In this document: positions 1-7,354 of the stretch, one piece after another | How the letters are laid out: each line of letters starts with the position of its first letter | Position numbering within the stretch: position 1 is the stretch's first letter | Assembly: GCA_023384315.1 (NCBI GenBank) | Contig: JAHDWY010000084.1 | Coordinates: 1-10,571 of the forward strand | Reading direction: 5' to 3' | Source of the DNA: Candidatus Hydrogenedentota bacterium | Lineage (GTDB): Bacteria; Hydrogenedentota; Hydrogenedentia; Hydrogenedentales; SLHB01 | DNA: 10,571 nucleotides | Notes under the pieces: generated by a model | The model's input: the letters and a program-made list of their open reading frames with translations, nothing else | Told to the model about the DNA's origin: nothing | Database searches by the model: none | Made by a program: the position numbers and the translations under genes

Positions 1-2
1 TC

Positions 3-539
3 GGCTTTGCCCTGGACATGTACGGCAAAGGGGTGTACGCCAAGGATCGCGATGAGGCAGCCAAACGCTCCGGCGCGCTGAAAGACGACCGGCCGAAGTT
101 GCGCCAGCGGGCAATCGCTGGCCTCGATGTGCTGCGCGATCACGAACGGGTTGACGCGGATCGGCTCGCCGCGATCGGCTATTGCTTCGGCGGCACGACG
201 GTGCTAGAGATCGCGCGGAGCGGCGAACCCATCCAGGGCGTGGTGAGTTTTCATGGCGGGCTCGGCACGCCAACGCCGGAAGACGCCGAAAACATCAAAG
301 CGAAGGTACTGGCGCTCCATGGCGCAGACGATCCCTTTGTGCCGGCAGAGGAAGTAGCGGCGTTCATGGACGAAATGCGAAACGCGAACGTGGACTGGCA
401 GATGATCCATTACGGCGGCGCGGTGCACAGCTTCACCGATCCCGACGCGAACATGCCAGGCATGGCCGAGTACCACGAGCCCTCGGCACACCGATCGTGG
501 GAGGCGATGCGGCAGTTCTTCACGGAGATCTTTGAATAG
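3..539 (+). CDS. Dienelactone hydrolase family protein (5' truncated by window edge)
   Basis: This alpha/beta hydrolase is open from the first in-frame codon at the left edge, so the true start lies outside. The first visible Met (position 18) is probably internal: about 179 residues are present and the family is usually 230-290. Counting from that Met, the nucleophile elbow is G-Y-C-F-G-G with Cys56. The acid is in HGADDPFVP (Asp105 by alignment to the family), and the catalytic His is in GGAVHSF (His137). Cys in place of Ser at the elbow is typical of dienelactone hydrolases (PF01738), which hydrolyse dienelactones or other small esters. The true substrate cannot be inferred. The missing N-terminus prevents any check for a signal peptide. 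The gene converges with the nagD-like gene, with 5 bases between the stops and no visible terminator hairpin. Confidence 0.88.
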   Translation, partial: GFALDMYGKGVYAKDRDEAAKRSGALKDDRPKLRQRAIAGLDVLRDHERVDADRLAAIGYCFGGTTVLEIARSGEPIQGVVSFHGGLGTPTPEDAENIKAKVLALHGADDPFVPAEEVAAFMDEMRNANVDWQMIHYGGAVHSFTDPDANMPGMAEYHEPSAHRSWEAMRQFFTEIFE

Positions 540-544
540 AGCCA

Positions 545-1303
<759 letters not shown>

Positions 1304-1376
1304 GGTGTGCCGTTACGTCTTCCACAAAGAGTCGAAAGGGAGTTGATGAAGAGATCTTGGATCCAGGATATTGTCT

Positions 1377-1405
1377 AGTATACCAGAATCCAACTGGCGG
1401 ACTAA
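1377..1405 (-). promoter_or_regulatory. Candidate sigma-70-type promoter for the nagD-like gene
   Basis: Read on the minus strand, TTAGTC (1400-1405) is followed by a 17-bp spacer and TATACT (1377-1382). TG one base before the -10 forms an extended -10, TGGTATACT. Transcription would start near 1370, giving a leader of roughly 67 bases before the ATG at 1303. The -10 is strong and the -35 matches only partly. The left inverted repeat of the element at 1408-1711 begins 2 bp upstream of the -35. This call rests on motif matching only. Confidence 0.4.
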
Positions 1406-1537
1406 ATATCCGGTAGTGATTCTCGGACATCTTGCGGAAAAGGAAGCCAAGCAGACCCGGGGAACTAATGTCCACTCAGCCGGGGCATCGTCGGGCTGAT
1501 CGAATTCACTCACGTACTGGAAACGTCGCGCCTTCTC

Positions 1538-1552
1538 CGCCCCGGAGGGGCG
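1538..1552. repeat. GC-rich palindromic repeat, copy 1
   Basis: CGCCCC-GGA-GGGGCG forms a perfect 6-bp stem with a 3-base loop. The core recurs at 1618-1630. There is no following T-run on either strand, so it is not a classical intrinsic terminator. It resembles the short extragenic palindromes that I recall being scattered through planctomycete-like genomes; that resemblance is from memory and untested. Confidence 0.6.
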
Positions 1553-1563
1553 AAAGATTGTAG

Positions 1564-1592
1564 CCCGATGTGGAGCGAAGCGGAACGTTGGG
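1564..1592. repeat. Hairpin between the two GC-rich palindromes
   Basis: CCCGATG (1564-1570) can pair in RNA with CGTTGGG (1586-1592) across seven positions if two G-U wobbles are allowed. A small GC-GAA-GC helix could form inside the loop. The wobble pairs keep an RNA stem while the DNA is not a perfect inverted repeat, which hints at a structure seen as RNA on the plus strand. The evidence is pairing by eye only. Confidence 0.35.
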
Positions 1593-1617
1593 TTGGCCGA
1601 TTCTCTGTGTTCGCGAA

Positions 1618-1630
1618 GCCCCGGAGGGGC
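1618..1630. repeat. GC-rich palindromic repeat, copy 2
   Basis: GCCCC-GGA-GGGGC is a perfect 5-bp stem with the same GGA loop as copy 1, offset by 79 bases. Outside the stem the flanks are only loosely similar (AGA followed by an AT-containing stretch). It lies about 105 bases downstream of the Nudix stop and could protect or end that transcript, but no U-tract follows. Confidence 0.6.
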
Positions 1631-1734
1631 GGTAGAATAGCTGCTCCAGCCTTTGTCACGGCTATCTGATCAACTCGCGATCCTTGAGGCGTCCGAGAAT
1701 CGGTACCGGCTTCTAAGCTGAAACACCAGGAGCG

Positions 1735-2223
1735 CTAGTTCTCCTGCTGCCCAGCGAGCGAAAGCGATTCGAGGCCTTGGCAGTGGATGAGCCGCAGCAA
1801 CTCCGCCAGCATCTCGCGCTGGTCCGGCCAGAACAAGGCTGGCAATTCGTCCAGCGGAAACCATCCCGCATCGGGATGCTTGTCGCCTTCAATCGGGTCG
1901 AATTTGACTTCATCAGTCGTGTAGAGAAAATAATGAATGGTCTTCCACTTCGTGCGTTCAAGATTCTGCCGCTGGCGCGCTCCCAACGGCCGGATCAACG
2001 TCAATTCGTGAAGCCCTGCCTCCTCCCCCACTTCGCGCCGCGCGGCGGCCTCCATGCTTTCGCCGGCCTCGACGTGGCCCTTCGGCAACACGTAGTGGGG
2101 ATGGTCTAACTCGGTGATAAGCGCAACGGAAATACGTCCGCCGTCTTGGCGAAGGACTACGCCGCCCGCCGAGGTGACTTCCGCAAGACCGCTCGTGCGT
2201 ATGTACCAGGAATCGTCTATCAT
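1735..2223 (-). CDS. Nudix hydrolase (MutT / Ap4A-hydrolase type)
   Basis: The 162-residue protein has a complete Nudix box, G-x5-E-x7-REVGEEAG-L, at residues 49-71. Its catalytic glutamates E64, E67 and E68 coordinate divalent metal. Before the box is AGGVVLR, which starts the Nudix fold, and VLPKGHVEAGES leads into the box. After it come KTIHYFLY (95-101) and GWFPLDEL (120-127), both common in bacterial bis(5'-nucleosyl)-tetraphosphatase-like members. The family hydrolyses nucleoside diphosphates linked to another moiety (X), so a house-cleaning role on Ap4A or modified nucleotides is plausible but not proven. The ATG at 2223 was chosen because the frame upstream to a TTG at 2310 reads like non-coding sequence. 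Neither start has a good Shine-Dalgarno. The gene is divergent from the first GT39 gene, with 110 bp between starts. Confidence 0.88.
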   Translation of the reverse strand: MIDDSWYIRTSGLAEVTSAGGVVLRQDGGRISVALITELDHPHYVLPKGHVEAGESMEAAARREVGEEAGLHELTLIRPLGARQRQNLERTKWKTIHYFLYTTDEVKFDPIEGDKHPDAGWFPLDELPALFWPDQREMLAELLRLIHCQGLESLSLAGQQEN

Positions 2224-2321
2224 GTGCCGCTGGATCTTGCCATTGGTTTGACCTGATTCGGGAATGATAAGCGCCGCGGCGGTATCAGGTCCAGTCCGCG
2301 TGATGCCCAAGCCCGGTGCGC

Positions 2322-2327
2322 GAAGGA
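2322..2327 (+). promoter_or_regulatory. Ribosome binding site that fixes the GTG start of the first GT39 gene
   Basis: GAAGGA lies 6 bases before the GTG at 2334. A GTG further upstream at 2316 is in frame but would place this Shine-Dalgarno inside the coding region, so 2334 is preferred. Confidence 0.65.
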
Positions 2328-2333
2328 ATACAC

Positions 2334-4025
2334 GTGAACTCCGCGACCTCGCGTGATATATCGAACATCGTCCTGGGCGCGCTGATCGGCACGCTCGCTC
2401 CAGTCTTGTGCCTGGCTCCCTTTGTGACGCGGGCCTTTCATATCGACGATCCCATGTACATCTGGACCGCGCAACATCTGCATGCCAACCCCTTCGACTT
2501 CTACGGATTCGACGTCAATTGGGATGGGTTTATCAAATCCGCCGCGCAGGAGAACAAGAATCCACCCCTCGTTTCCTACTACATGGCCGTCGTCGCCGCG
2601 TTCACTGGGTGGAGTGAACTTGCGCTGCATGCGGGCTTTCTGATCCCTGCAGCGGCGCTTGGACTCGGCATCTATTTCCTGGCGAAACACTTCTGCAGCC
2701 ATCCCGTCATCTCCACATTGATTGCGATCTTCACGCCCGCCGTTCTGGTGTCCGGCTCCAGCGTCATGTCGGACGTACCCATGCTGACGCTCTTCGTCTG
2801 GGCGATTATCCTCTGGTTGCGCGGGCTGGAATCCGACAACACCAAGTGGTTGTTTGCCGCGGGCTTTGCCATCGCAGCGGCCGCCTTGACCAAGTATTTC
2901 GGGATCGCGCTGGTGCCTTTGCTGGCGGTGTATACCGCTTCGCGATTGCGCAAAGCGGGATGGTGGATTGCCGCGCTCGCGGTTCCGGTGTTGGTCATGA
3001 TCGCGTACGAATGGGTCATGTGGTTTCACTACGGCACCGGCGGTCTCCTGAACGCCGCCGGATACGCGGGGGCCAGCCAGACCCCGGGACGGAGAATGGC
3101 GGCGCTTCTCGTGGGGCTGACCTTCACGGGCGGATGCATGTCCCCGATAGTATTCTTCGCGCCGCTCTTTAAGATACGGTATTTGCCCGTCGTCGCGGTG
3201 TGCGTATCGGTGATTGTCGTGCTTCTGTTCTCAGCAGCGCCGGCATTTCAGACGATGCTCGCGCAATCCGCCCCCGAACAGTCCTGGTGGATCGCGGTTC
3301 AGGCGGCCTTATTCGCTACCGCAGGACTTACCGTCATGATCGTGGTCGCGCTCGACTGGATCGAGAAGCGCGATGCCGATTCAACATTGCTCGTACTGTG
3401 GGTCCTCGGCACGTTTGTATTCTCCGTGTTTCTGAACTGGTCTGTGACCTCGCGCACCATCCTGCCCATGGTTCCGCCCGTAGCCATCTTGATCGTGAGG
3501 AGGCTGGAGATGCTTCAAGACCGGGGTGAGCGAATCCCCGGCTGGCACTGGTACGCGCCGCTCGTCCCGTCTCTGATCCTCGCATTGGCAGTCGCATGGG
3601 CGGACGCGCGCCTCGCCAATTCCGCTCGGGACGCCGCGCAGCGATTCGGCCGGGAGATGGCCCATTACTCCCACAACGTCTACTTCCAGGGCCACTGGGG
3701 CTTTCAGTACTACCTGGAAGTCGAGGACGCTGAACCGGTCGCGTACGGCCAGACGGACTTTCGCGCGGGCGACGCCATCATCAACCCCATCAACAACACC
3801 AGTGTATGGCCGGTGGACGAATCGTTGATTGCGTCGCGGTTTGCTGGCTCGTTTTCCGGACCTCGATGGATTACCACGATGAGCCGGCCGCTGGGCGCAG
3901 GATTCTATACAGACCTGTGGGGACCACTGCCCTTCGCGTTCGGACCCGTGCCGGAGGAACGTTACGTGACCCTTGTATTGAACGGAAGAGGAATTCCCTT
4001 TGAAAATGTGGCGTACCATGAGTAG
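2334..4025 (+). CDS. GT39/ArnT-like integral membrane glycosyltransferase (first of pair)
   Basis: The 563-residue protein is strongly hydrophobic. TM1 is about residues 12-31, followed by the acidic pair D38-D39 in FHIDDPMYIW. This acidic site in the first periplasmic loop is the hallmark of the PMT/GT39/ArnT superfamily (GT-C fold). Further hydrophobic segments lie at about 79-118, 124-146, 148-163, 172-200, 209-226, 254-278, 283-302, 320-341, 352-369, 374-388 and 408-423. The last 130 residues are hydrophilic and probably extracytoplasmic. Such enzymes move a sugar from a polyprenyl-phosphate donor to lipid, protein or glycan on the outer face of the inner membrane; donor and acceptor cannot be deduced. 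It overlaps the next GT39 gene by 20 bases, so the two are almost certainly co-transcribed. It is recognised by fold and motif, not as a named protein. Confidence 0.8.
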   Translation: MNSATSRDISNIVLGALIGTLAPVLCLAPFVTRAFHIDDPMYIWTAQHLHANPFDFYGFDVNWDGFIKSAAQENKNPPLVSYYMAVVAAFTGWSELALHAGFLIPAAALGLGIYFLAKHFCSHPVISTLIAIFTPAVLVSGSSVMSDVPMLTLFVWAIILWLRGLESDNTKWLFAAGFAIAAAALTKYFGIALVPLLAVYTASRLRKAGWWIAALAVPVLVMIAYEWVMWFHYGTGGLLNAAGYAGASQTPGRRMAALLVGLTFTGGCMSPIVFFAPLFKIRYLPVVAVCVSVIVVLLFSAAPAFQTMLAQSAPEQSWWIAVQAALFATAGLTVMIVVALDWIEKRDADSTLLVLWVLGTFVFSVFLNWSVTSRTILPMVPPVAILIVRRLEMLQDRGERIPGWHWYAPLVPSLILALAVAWADARLANSARDAAQRFGREMAHYSHNVYFQGHWGFQYYLEVEDAEPVAYGQTDFRAGDAIINPINNTSVWPVDESLIASRFAGSFSGPRWITTMSRPLGAGFYTDLWGPLPFAFGPVPEERYVTLVLNGRGIPFENVAYHE

Positions 4026-5652
4026 CCAACCATTGCGCCAACGCTCTGGTATCACCATGTTTCTACTCGCTGCGATGGCTGTGGGGGCCATGCTGCGCTG
4101 GCATGAATTGGACGCGAGCTTATGGCTCGACGAGGTATTCACACACGAAGGCGCGAGCCGCAGTATCTTCTACGCGTGGAGCCACCGCGCCTATCCCCTC
4201 TACTATGTGCTCGCCAATCTCGCGCTACGGTTCGACGATTCCGAGATCGCGCTGCGATTCCCCAGCTTTCTCGCGGGCATTCTTACCATTCCCGCCGTGT
4301 ACCTGCTGGCGTCGCGTGCTGGCGGCCGTGCTGCTGGGATCGTTGCGGTATTGCTGATGACCTTCAACGCCTATCACATCCGCTACAGCCAGGAGGCCCG
4401 CTTCTACGCGCTGGTCATGCTGGGCAGCATTCTCATGGTATGGACGCTGCACCGCGCGCTCACCCGCGGCGAAGCGCGGGACTGGATCGGGTATGCTGTC
4501 ACCGGGTTCTTCTCGCTCATCGCACAACTCAGTGTAATCCCCTACTTTCTTACGCTGGCAGGAACCGCGGCGCTTTGGCTCGCAGGCGCCGGTGTCACGA
4601 AAGGGAGGCAGTGGCCTTGGCGCAAGTTCGCCTGTTTTTCCCTGGCCACAGTCTGCGCGATCAGCGGATTGGCCATCGCGACAACTACCGACAGATCGTT
4701 CAGCATCGATATGTTTTCCCTGGAAGCGGAAGAGATGGCGGACGAAAACGAAGAAGGGATTTCCAGCTACTCCTTTCGATTGACGCTGCCGCAATACGCG
4801 GGGTACATCGGGGACTTCGCGCCTGTAGAGCCGGGACCTTTCCGCTACGGTCTCGTACTTTTCGCGGTTGTGGGATTCGGCGCCCTGGTCGCGCGCGATC
4901 GATGCCTGGCGGCGATCGTCGCCGCCCAGTTTCTAATTCCTCCCATACCATTCTTCATCATGCATTCGAGTCATTGGTACGCATCACGGTATTTCTGTTC
5001 CGTACTCCCGTTATACGTTTTACTCATCGCACTCGGGATGGTAACGACGGCGGTATTCGTTGCGCGCACTCTTCGTCAACAACCATACCGTCAGCAGCGA
5101 TCGGAGACTGGCGAGCTTGCCAAATCGCCTGTGGCCCAAAGGCTTTCGAGAGCGTCCCTCATCGTATTGACCGCATTCCTGCTGGCGCTGTCTCCCGCGC
5201 ACGCGCTGGCAATCGCCGACCACTACGAGAAGCGACCGATTTCGGATTGGAAGCAGCTGGCCAACTACATCGCCCAACGATTCCAGCTCGATACGAGCAT
5301 TGTATTGTTCACGCCGCGCAGTGCCGATGGCCGTGCCAAACCCGCCGGTGTCTTTTCGATACCGCTCCACTTCTACCTCCAGCGCAGCCTCCCGAAATAC
5401 TTCCCTGAAAACCATCATGCCGTACTGGGAACGCTTCGCTACGTGGAGGCCGGTACGCCACAGGAACTGAGGAAGCGAATCACCGACACAACAACTCCCG
5501 CGGCCTGGGTCGTCGTGCGGCGAAAGCGGGACCTGCCCAAGGGCTGCGACCGGGTCCTCGGCGAGTACGCGGTTGAACCGTGGCGCCGGTTCGGCCGGCT
5601 CTTGGTCCGCGATATGCAGGGACAACCTGTCGAGATCAAGAGTCCGGAGTGA
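4006..5652 (+). CDS. GT39/PMT-family membrane glycosyltransferase (second of pair)
   Basis: The 548-residue protein has a first TM at about 15-30, then SLWLDEVFT with the acidic pair D42-E43, the expected catalytic site of the PMT_2/GT39 family. Next come PLYYVLANLALRF, the LRFPS segment, and YHIRYSQEARFYAL (about 123-136), a signature common in this family. HWYASRYFCSVLPLYVLL lies near 323. A hydrophilic loop at 228-262, unusually rich in Glu, precedes later TM helices (about 281-295, 301-320, 334-353, 383-402). A soluble tail of about 140 residues ends the protein. The start is uncertain: ATG 4006 lies 13 bases after GAGGA, while TTG 4000 has better spacing (7 bases), and ATG 4018 has no Shine-Dalgarno. 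All these starts lie inside the end of the first GT39 gene. The partnership suggests successive sugar additions or a heteromeric enzyme, which is an inference. Confidence 0.85.
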   Translation: MWRTMSSQPLRQRSGITMFLLAAMAVGAMLRWHELDASLWLDEVFTHEGASRSIFYAWSHRAYPLYYVLANLALRFDDSEIALRFPSFLAGILTIPAVYLLASRAGGRAAGIVAVLLMTFNAYHIRYSQEARFYALVMLGSILMVWTLHRALTRGEARDWIGYAVTGFFSLIAQLSVIPYFLTLAGTAALWLAGAGVTKGRQWPWRKFACFSLATVCAISGLAIATTTDRSFSIDMFSLEAEEMADENEEGISSYSFRLTLPQYAGYIGDFAPVEPGPFRYGLVLFAVVGFGALVARDRCLAAIVAAQFLIPPIPFFIMHSSHWYASRYFCSVLPLYVLLIALGMVTTAVFVARTLRQQPYRQQRSETGELAKSPVAQRLSRASLIVLTAFLLALSPAHALAIADHYEKRPISDWKQLANYIAQRFQLDTSIVLFTPRSADGRAKPAGVFSIPLHFYLQRSLPKYFPENHHAVLGTLRYVEAGTPQELRKRITDTTTPAAWVVVRRKRDLPKGCDRVLGEYAVEPWRRFGRLLVRDMQGQPVEIKSPE

Positions 5653-5716
5653 TCGGTGTGGGCCGCGCAAAGTAGAATGACGCGTCACAACCCGGTCTAC
5701 AACTGCGAGAGGTTTC

Positions 5717-6502
5717 ATGGAAGTCATCATACGTCCTGACGCCGAATCCGCCACGCACCTCGCCGCGCGCGTCATTGCCCGCGAGATCCGGCTCAAGCCA
5801 AAACTGGTCCTCGGGCTTGCCACGGGGCGAACCATGGAGCGCCTCTACCGCCATCTCGTCGAAACGCACCGGAAAGACGACCTGGACTTTTCGCTGCTCA
5901 CCACGTTCAATCTCGATGAATACATCGGGTTGCCGCCGGACCATCCGCAGTCCTATCGCCACTACATGAATCACCATCTCTTCGATCACGTGAATATCGA
6001 CATCCGCAACACCAATCTCCCCGACGGCATGGCCGACGACATCGATGCGGAGTGTGTCCATTACGAGCAACTGATCCGCGATTGCGGCGGTATCGATCTG
6101 CAAGTCCTCGGCATTGGGCGTTCGGGCCACATCGGGTTTAACGAGCCGCTTTCCGCGATGTTCTCCCGCACGCGCGCCAAGGCGCTCACGCCGACCACCA
6201 TCGAGCAGAACGCTCCCCTCTTCGCCGATCCTCGCGAGATGCCGAAACGCGCCATCACCATGGGCGTCGGAACCATACTCGATTCCAAACACTGCCTCAT
6301 GCTGGTCACCGGTGCGGAGAAAGCTTCGGTCATTGCGAAGGCCGTGGAAGGTCCCGTCACGAGCATGATCTCGGCCACGGCGCTTCAGCTCCATCCTGAC
6401 TGCCGCGTGATCGTCGACGAAGCGGCCGCGTCGCAACTGGAAAACAAAGAGTACTACCGCTGGATTTTCGAGAACGAACCGGAATGGCAAGAGTTTCAGT
6501 AA
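5717..6502 (+). CDS. nagB: Glucosamine-6-phosphate deaminase
   Basis: The 261-residue cytosolic enzyme converts glucosamine 6-phosphate to fructose 6-phosphate and ammonia, so amino-sugar carbon enters glycolysis. The family signature TTFNLDEYIGLP carries the catalytic Asp67 (equivalent to E. coli Asp72). GIGRSGHIGFNEP carries His138 and Glu143 (E. coli His143 and Glu148). AITMGVGTIL, AVEGPV and LQLHPDCRVIVDEAA also fit. Two differences from E. coli stand out. The phosphate loop reads TGRTME where E. coli has TGGTPM. Ser136 occupies the place of E. coli Asp141, which is Asn in B. subtilis, so variation there is known. GAGAGG lies 4 bases before the ATG. A TAGAAT hexamer at 5673-5678 could be a -10, but no -35 supports it. 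The gene follows the GT39 pair after 64 bases. Confidence 0.93.
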   Translation: MEVIIRPDAESATHLAARVIAREIRLKPKLVLGLATGRTMERLYRHLVETHRKDDLDFSLLTTFNLDEYIGLPPDHPQSYRHYMNHHLFDHVNIDIRNTNLPDGMADDIDAECVHYEQLIRDCGGIDLQVLGIGRSGHIGFNEPLSAMFSRTRAKALTPTTIEQNAPLFADPREMPKRAITMGVGTILDSKHCLMLVTGAEKASVIAKAVEGPVTSMISATALQLHPDCRVIVDEAAASQLENKEYYRWIFENEPEWQEFQ

Positions 6503-6538
6503 CGGCGGCGAAACCCGCAACCCAAAGGGGGAACCCAC

Positions 6539-6808
6539 ATGTCCGACGATCGCGTGAATGCATTCGAACGTGCAAAGGATGAGGTCACCAAACTCTCCAA
6601 GGAACCCGACAGCGACGTCAAACTGCGGTTGTACGCCCTGTTCAAACAGGCAACCAAAGGCGATTGCACCGGCGACCGGCCCGGCATGATGGATTTCGTC
6701 GGCCGTGCAAAGTACGACGCATGGAATGCCTTGTCCGGCACCAGCCGCGAAGATGCCATGGACCAGTACATCGCCCTCGTAGAAAAACTGAAGGCCTCGG
6801 ACACATGA
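6539..6808 (+). CDS. Acyl-CoA-binding protein (ACBP)
   Basis: At 89 residues this is the normal size of a stand-alone ACBP, a four-helix cytosolic protein that binds and buffers long-chain acyl-CoA esters. It is very close to the animal and plant consensus: YALFKQATKGD (32-42), RPGMMDF (47-53), GRAKYDAWNAL (55-65), and a YIALVEKLK end. The four acyl-CoA contacts of bovine ACBP (Tyr28, Lys32, Lys54, Tyr73) map to Tyr32, Lys36, Lys58 and Tyr77, all conserved. AGGGGG lies 7 bases before the ATG. It sits 36 bases after nagB and 78 before the MaoC gene. The pairing with MaoC suggests acyl-CoA metabolism; the link to nagB may be only positional. Confidence 0.95.
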   Translation: MSDDRVNAFERAKDEVTKLSKEPDSDVKLRLYALFKQATKGDCTGDRPGMMDFVGRAKYDAWNALSGTSREDAMDQYIALVEKLKASDT

Positions 6809-6827
6809 TGTCTCTCGCGTCTCCGGG

Positions 6828-6857
6828 TTGACCTTGCCTGCCTAAATGAGGAATATA
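6828..6857 (+). promoter_or_regulatory. Weak candidate promoter before the MaoC gene
   Basis: TTGACC (6828-6833) matches five of six -35 consensus bases. The -10 position, AATATA at 6852-6857 with an 18-bp spacer, is poor. It may allow separate expression of the MaoC gene, but readthrough from ACBP is equally likely. Confidence 0.22.
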
Positions 6858-6886
6858 GGCGCGCAACAACGAAGGAGAACGTTTGC

Positions 6887-7345
6887 ATGCCGCCACGTGA
6901 AGTACAGTACGCCGATATGAAGTCGCTCGTCGGCACGGAGATCGGCGAGTCGGATTGGTATGAAGTCACCCAGGAAGAGATCAACGCCTTCGCCAAGGCG
7001 ACCCACGACGAACAGTGGATACACGTGGACGTGGAGCGGGCGAAGAAGGAATCTCCCTTCGGCGGCCCCATCGCCCATGGCTACTATACGCTGTCGCTCG
7101 TGCCCTACCTCATGGACCAGATCTGGACCGTGAAAGGGATTTCAGCGGCCCTGAACTATGGGCTCAATCGCTTGCGGTTTCCCGCTCCCGTGTTGATTGG
7201 CAGCAAGATCCGCCTGCGCGCGAAACTGAGCAGCGCCGACGACGTTCCCGGCGGAGTCCAGGTGGTCATGCTGCTCGCCATGGAAGTAGAAGGCGGCGAC
7301 AAGCCGGTCTGTGTCGCCGAAGGCGTCTTTCGATACTACGAGTAG
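6887..7345 (+). CDS. MaoC/NodN-like hot-dog-fold dehydratase
   Basis: The 152-residue single hot-dog domain has the hydratase-2 style active-site segment FAKATHDEQWIHVDVERAKKE, with Asp41 and His46 as the predicted catalytic pair. It is followed by SPFGGPIAHGYYTLSL. The opening SDWYEVTQEEINAFA matches the NodN-like subgroup of MaoC proteins (PF01575), which are commonly (R)-specific enoyl-CoA hydratases. The likely reaction is reversible hydration of a trans-2-enoyl-CoA, but the acyl chain is unknown. GAAGGAGA lies about 9 bases before ATG 6887, which supports this start over the in-frame ATG at 6917. It lies downstream of ACBP on the same strand, and its stop converges with the SDR stop across 9 bases with no terminator hairpin. 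Confidence 0.9.
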   Translation: MPPREVQYADMKSLVGTEIGESDWYEVTQEEINAFAKATHDEQWIHVDVERAKKESPFGGPIAHGYYTLSLVPYLMDQIWTVKGISAALNYGLNRLRFPAPVLIGSKIRLRAKLSSADDVPGGVQVVMLLAMEVEGGDKPVCVAEGVFRYYE

Positions 7346-7354
7346 CCCGTCCGC

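Larger units (their letters stand above)
1408..1711. repeat. About 304-bp element bounded by 31-nt imperfect inverted repeats (MITE-like candidate)
   Basis: The left end, 1408-1438, and the reverse complement of the right end, 1681-1711, align without gaps at 23 of 31 positions. The core GATTCTCGGAC (1418-1428) is exact against GTCCGAGAATC (1691-1701), and CCGGTA (1410-1415) is matched by TACCGG (1704-1709). The interior holds two GCCCC-GGA-GGGGC hairpins and a third G-U-rich hairpin, and no credible ORF. A CTAA tetramer lies just outside each end (1402-1405 and 1713-1716); as a target duplication it is weak. No transposase is present, so if mobile the element would be non-autonomous. It could instead be a composite of dispersed palindromic repeats. 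The rest of the gene-free stretch 1304-1734 shows only the candidate promoter. Confidence 0.45.

Noticed and set aside
540..544. Shared intrinsic terminator between the convergent hydrolase and nagD genes
   Set aside because: The gap is 5 bases, and no GC stem with a T-run is visible at either gene end.
1538..1630. CRISPR array
   Set aside because: There are only two copies of a very short hairpin, with one 66-base interval and no cas genes.
2220..3029. 269-codon minus-strand open frame opposite the first GT39 gene
   Set aside because: It is rich in Arg, Gly, Gln and Asp without motifs and is antisense to a credible membrane protein.
3381..4142. 253-codon minus-strand open frame across the GT39 gene junction
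   Set aside because: No domain is recognisable, and both sense-strand genes are better supported.
4122..5408. 428-codon open frame on the plus strand inside the second GT39 gene
   Set aside because: It is Arg-rich with no recognisable domain and overlaps in another frame a gene with clear membrane segments and GT39 motifs.
5020..5835. 271-codon minus-strand open frame across the GT39-nagB junction
   Set aside because: It is an antisense shadow with charged, motif-free composition.
5636..6538. 300-codon open frame on the minus strand opposite nagB
   Set aside because: It is an antisense shadow of a strongly supported nagB; the translation shows no family motif and has Arg/His-rich composition typical of reversed GC-rich coding sequence.
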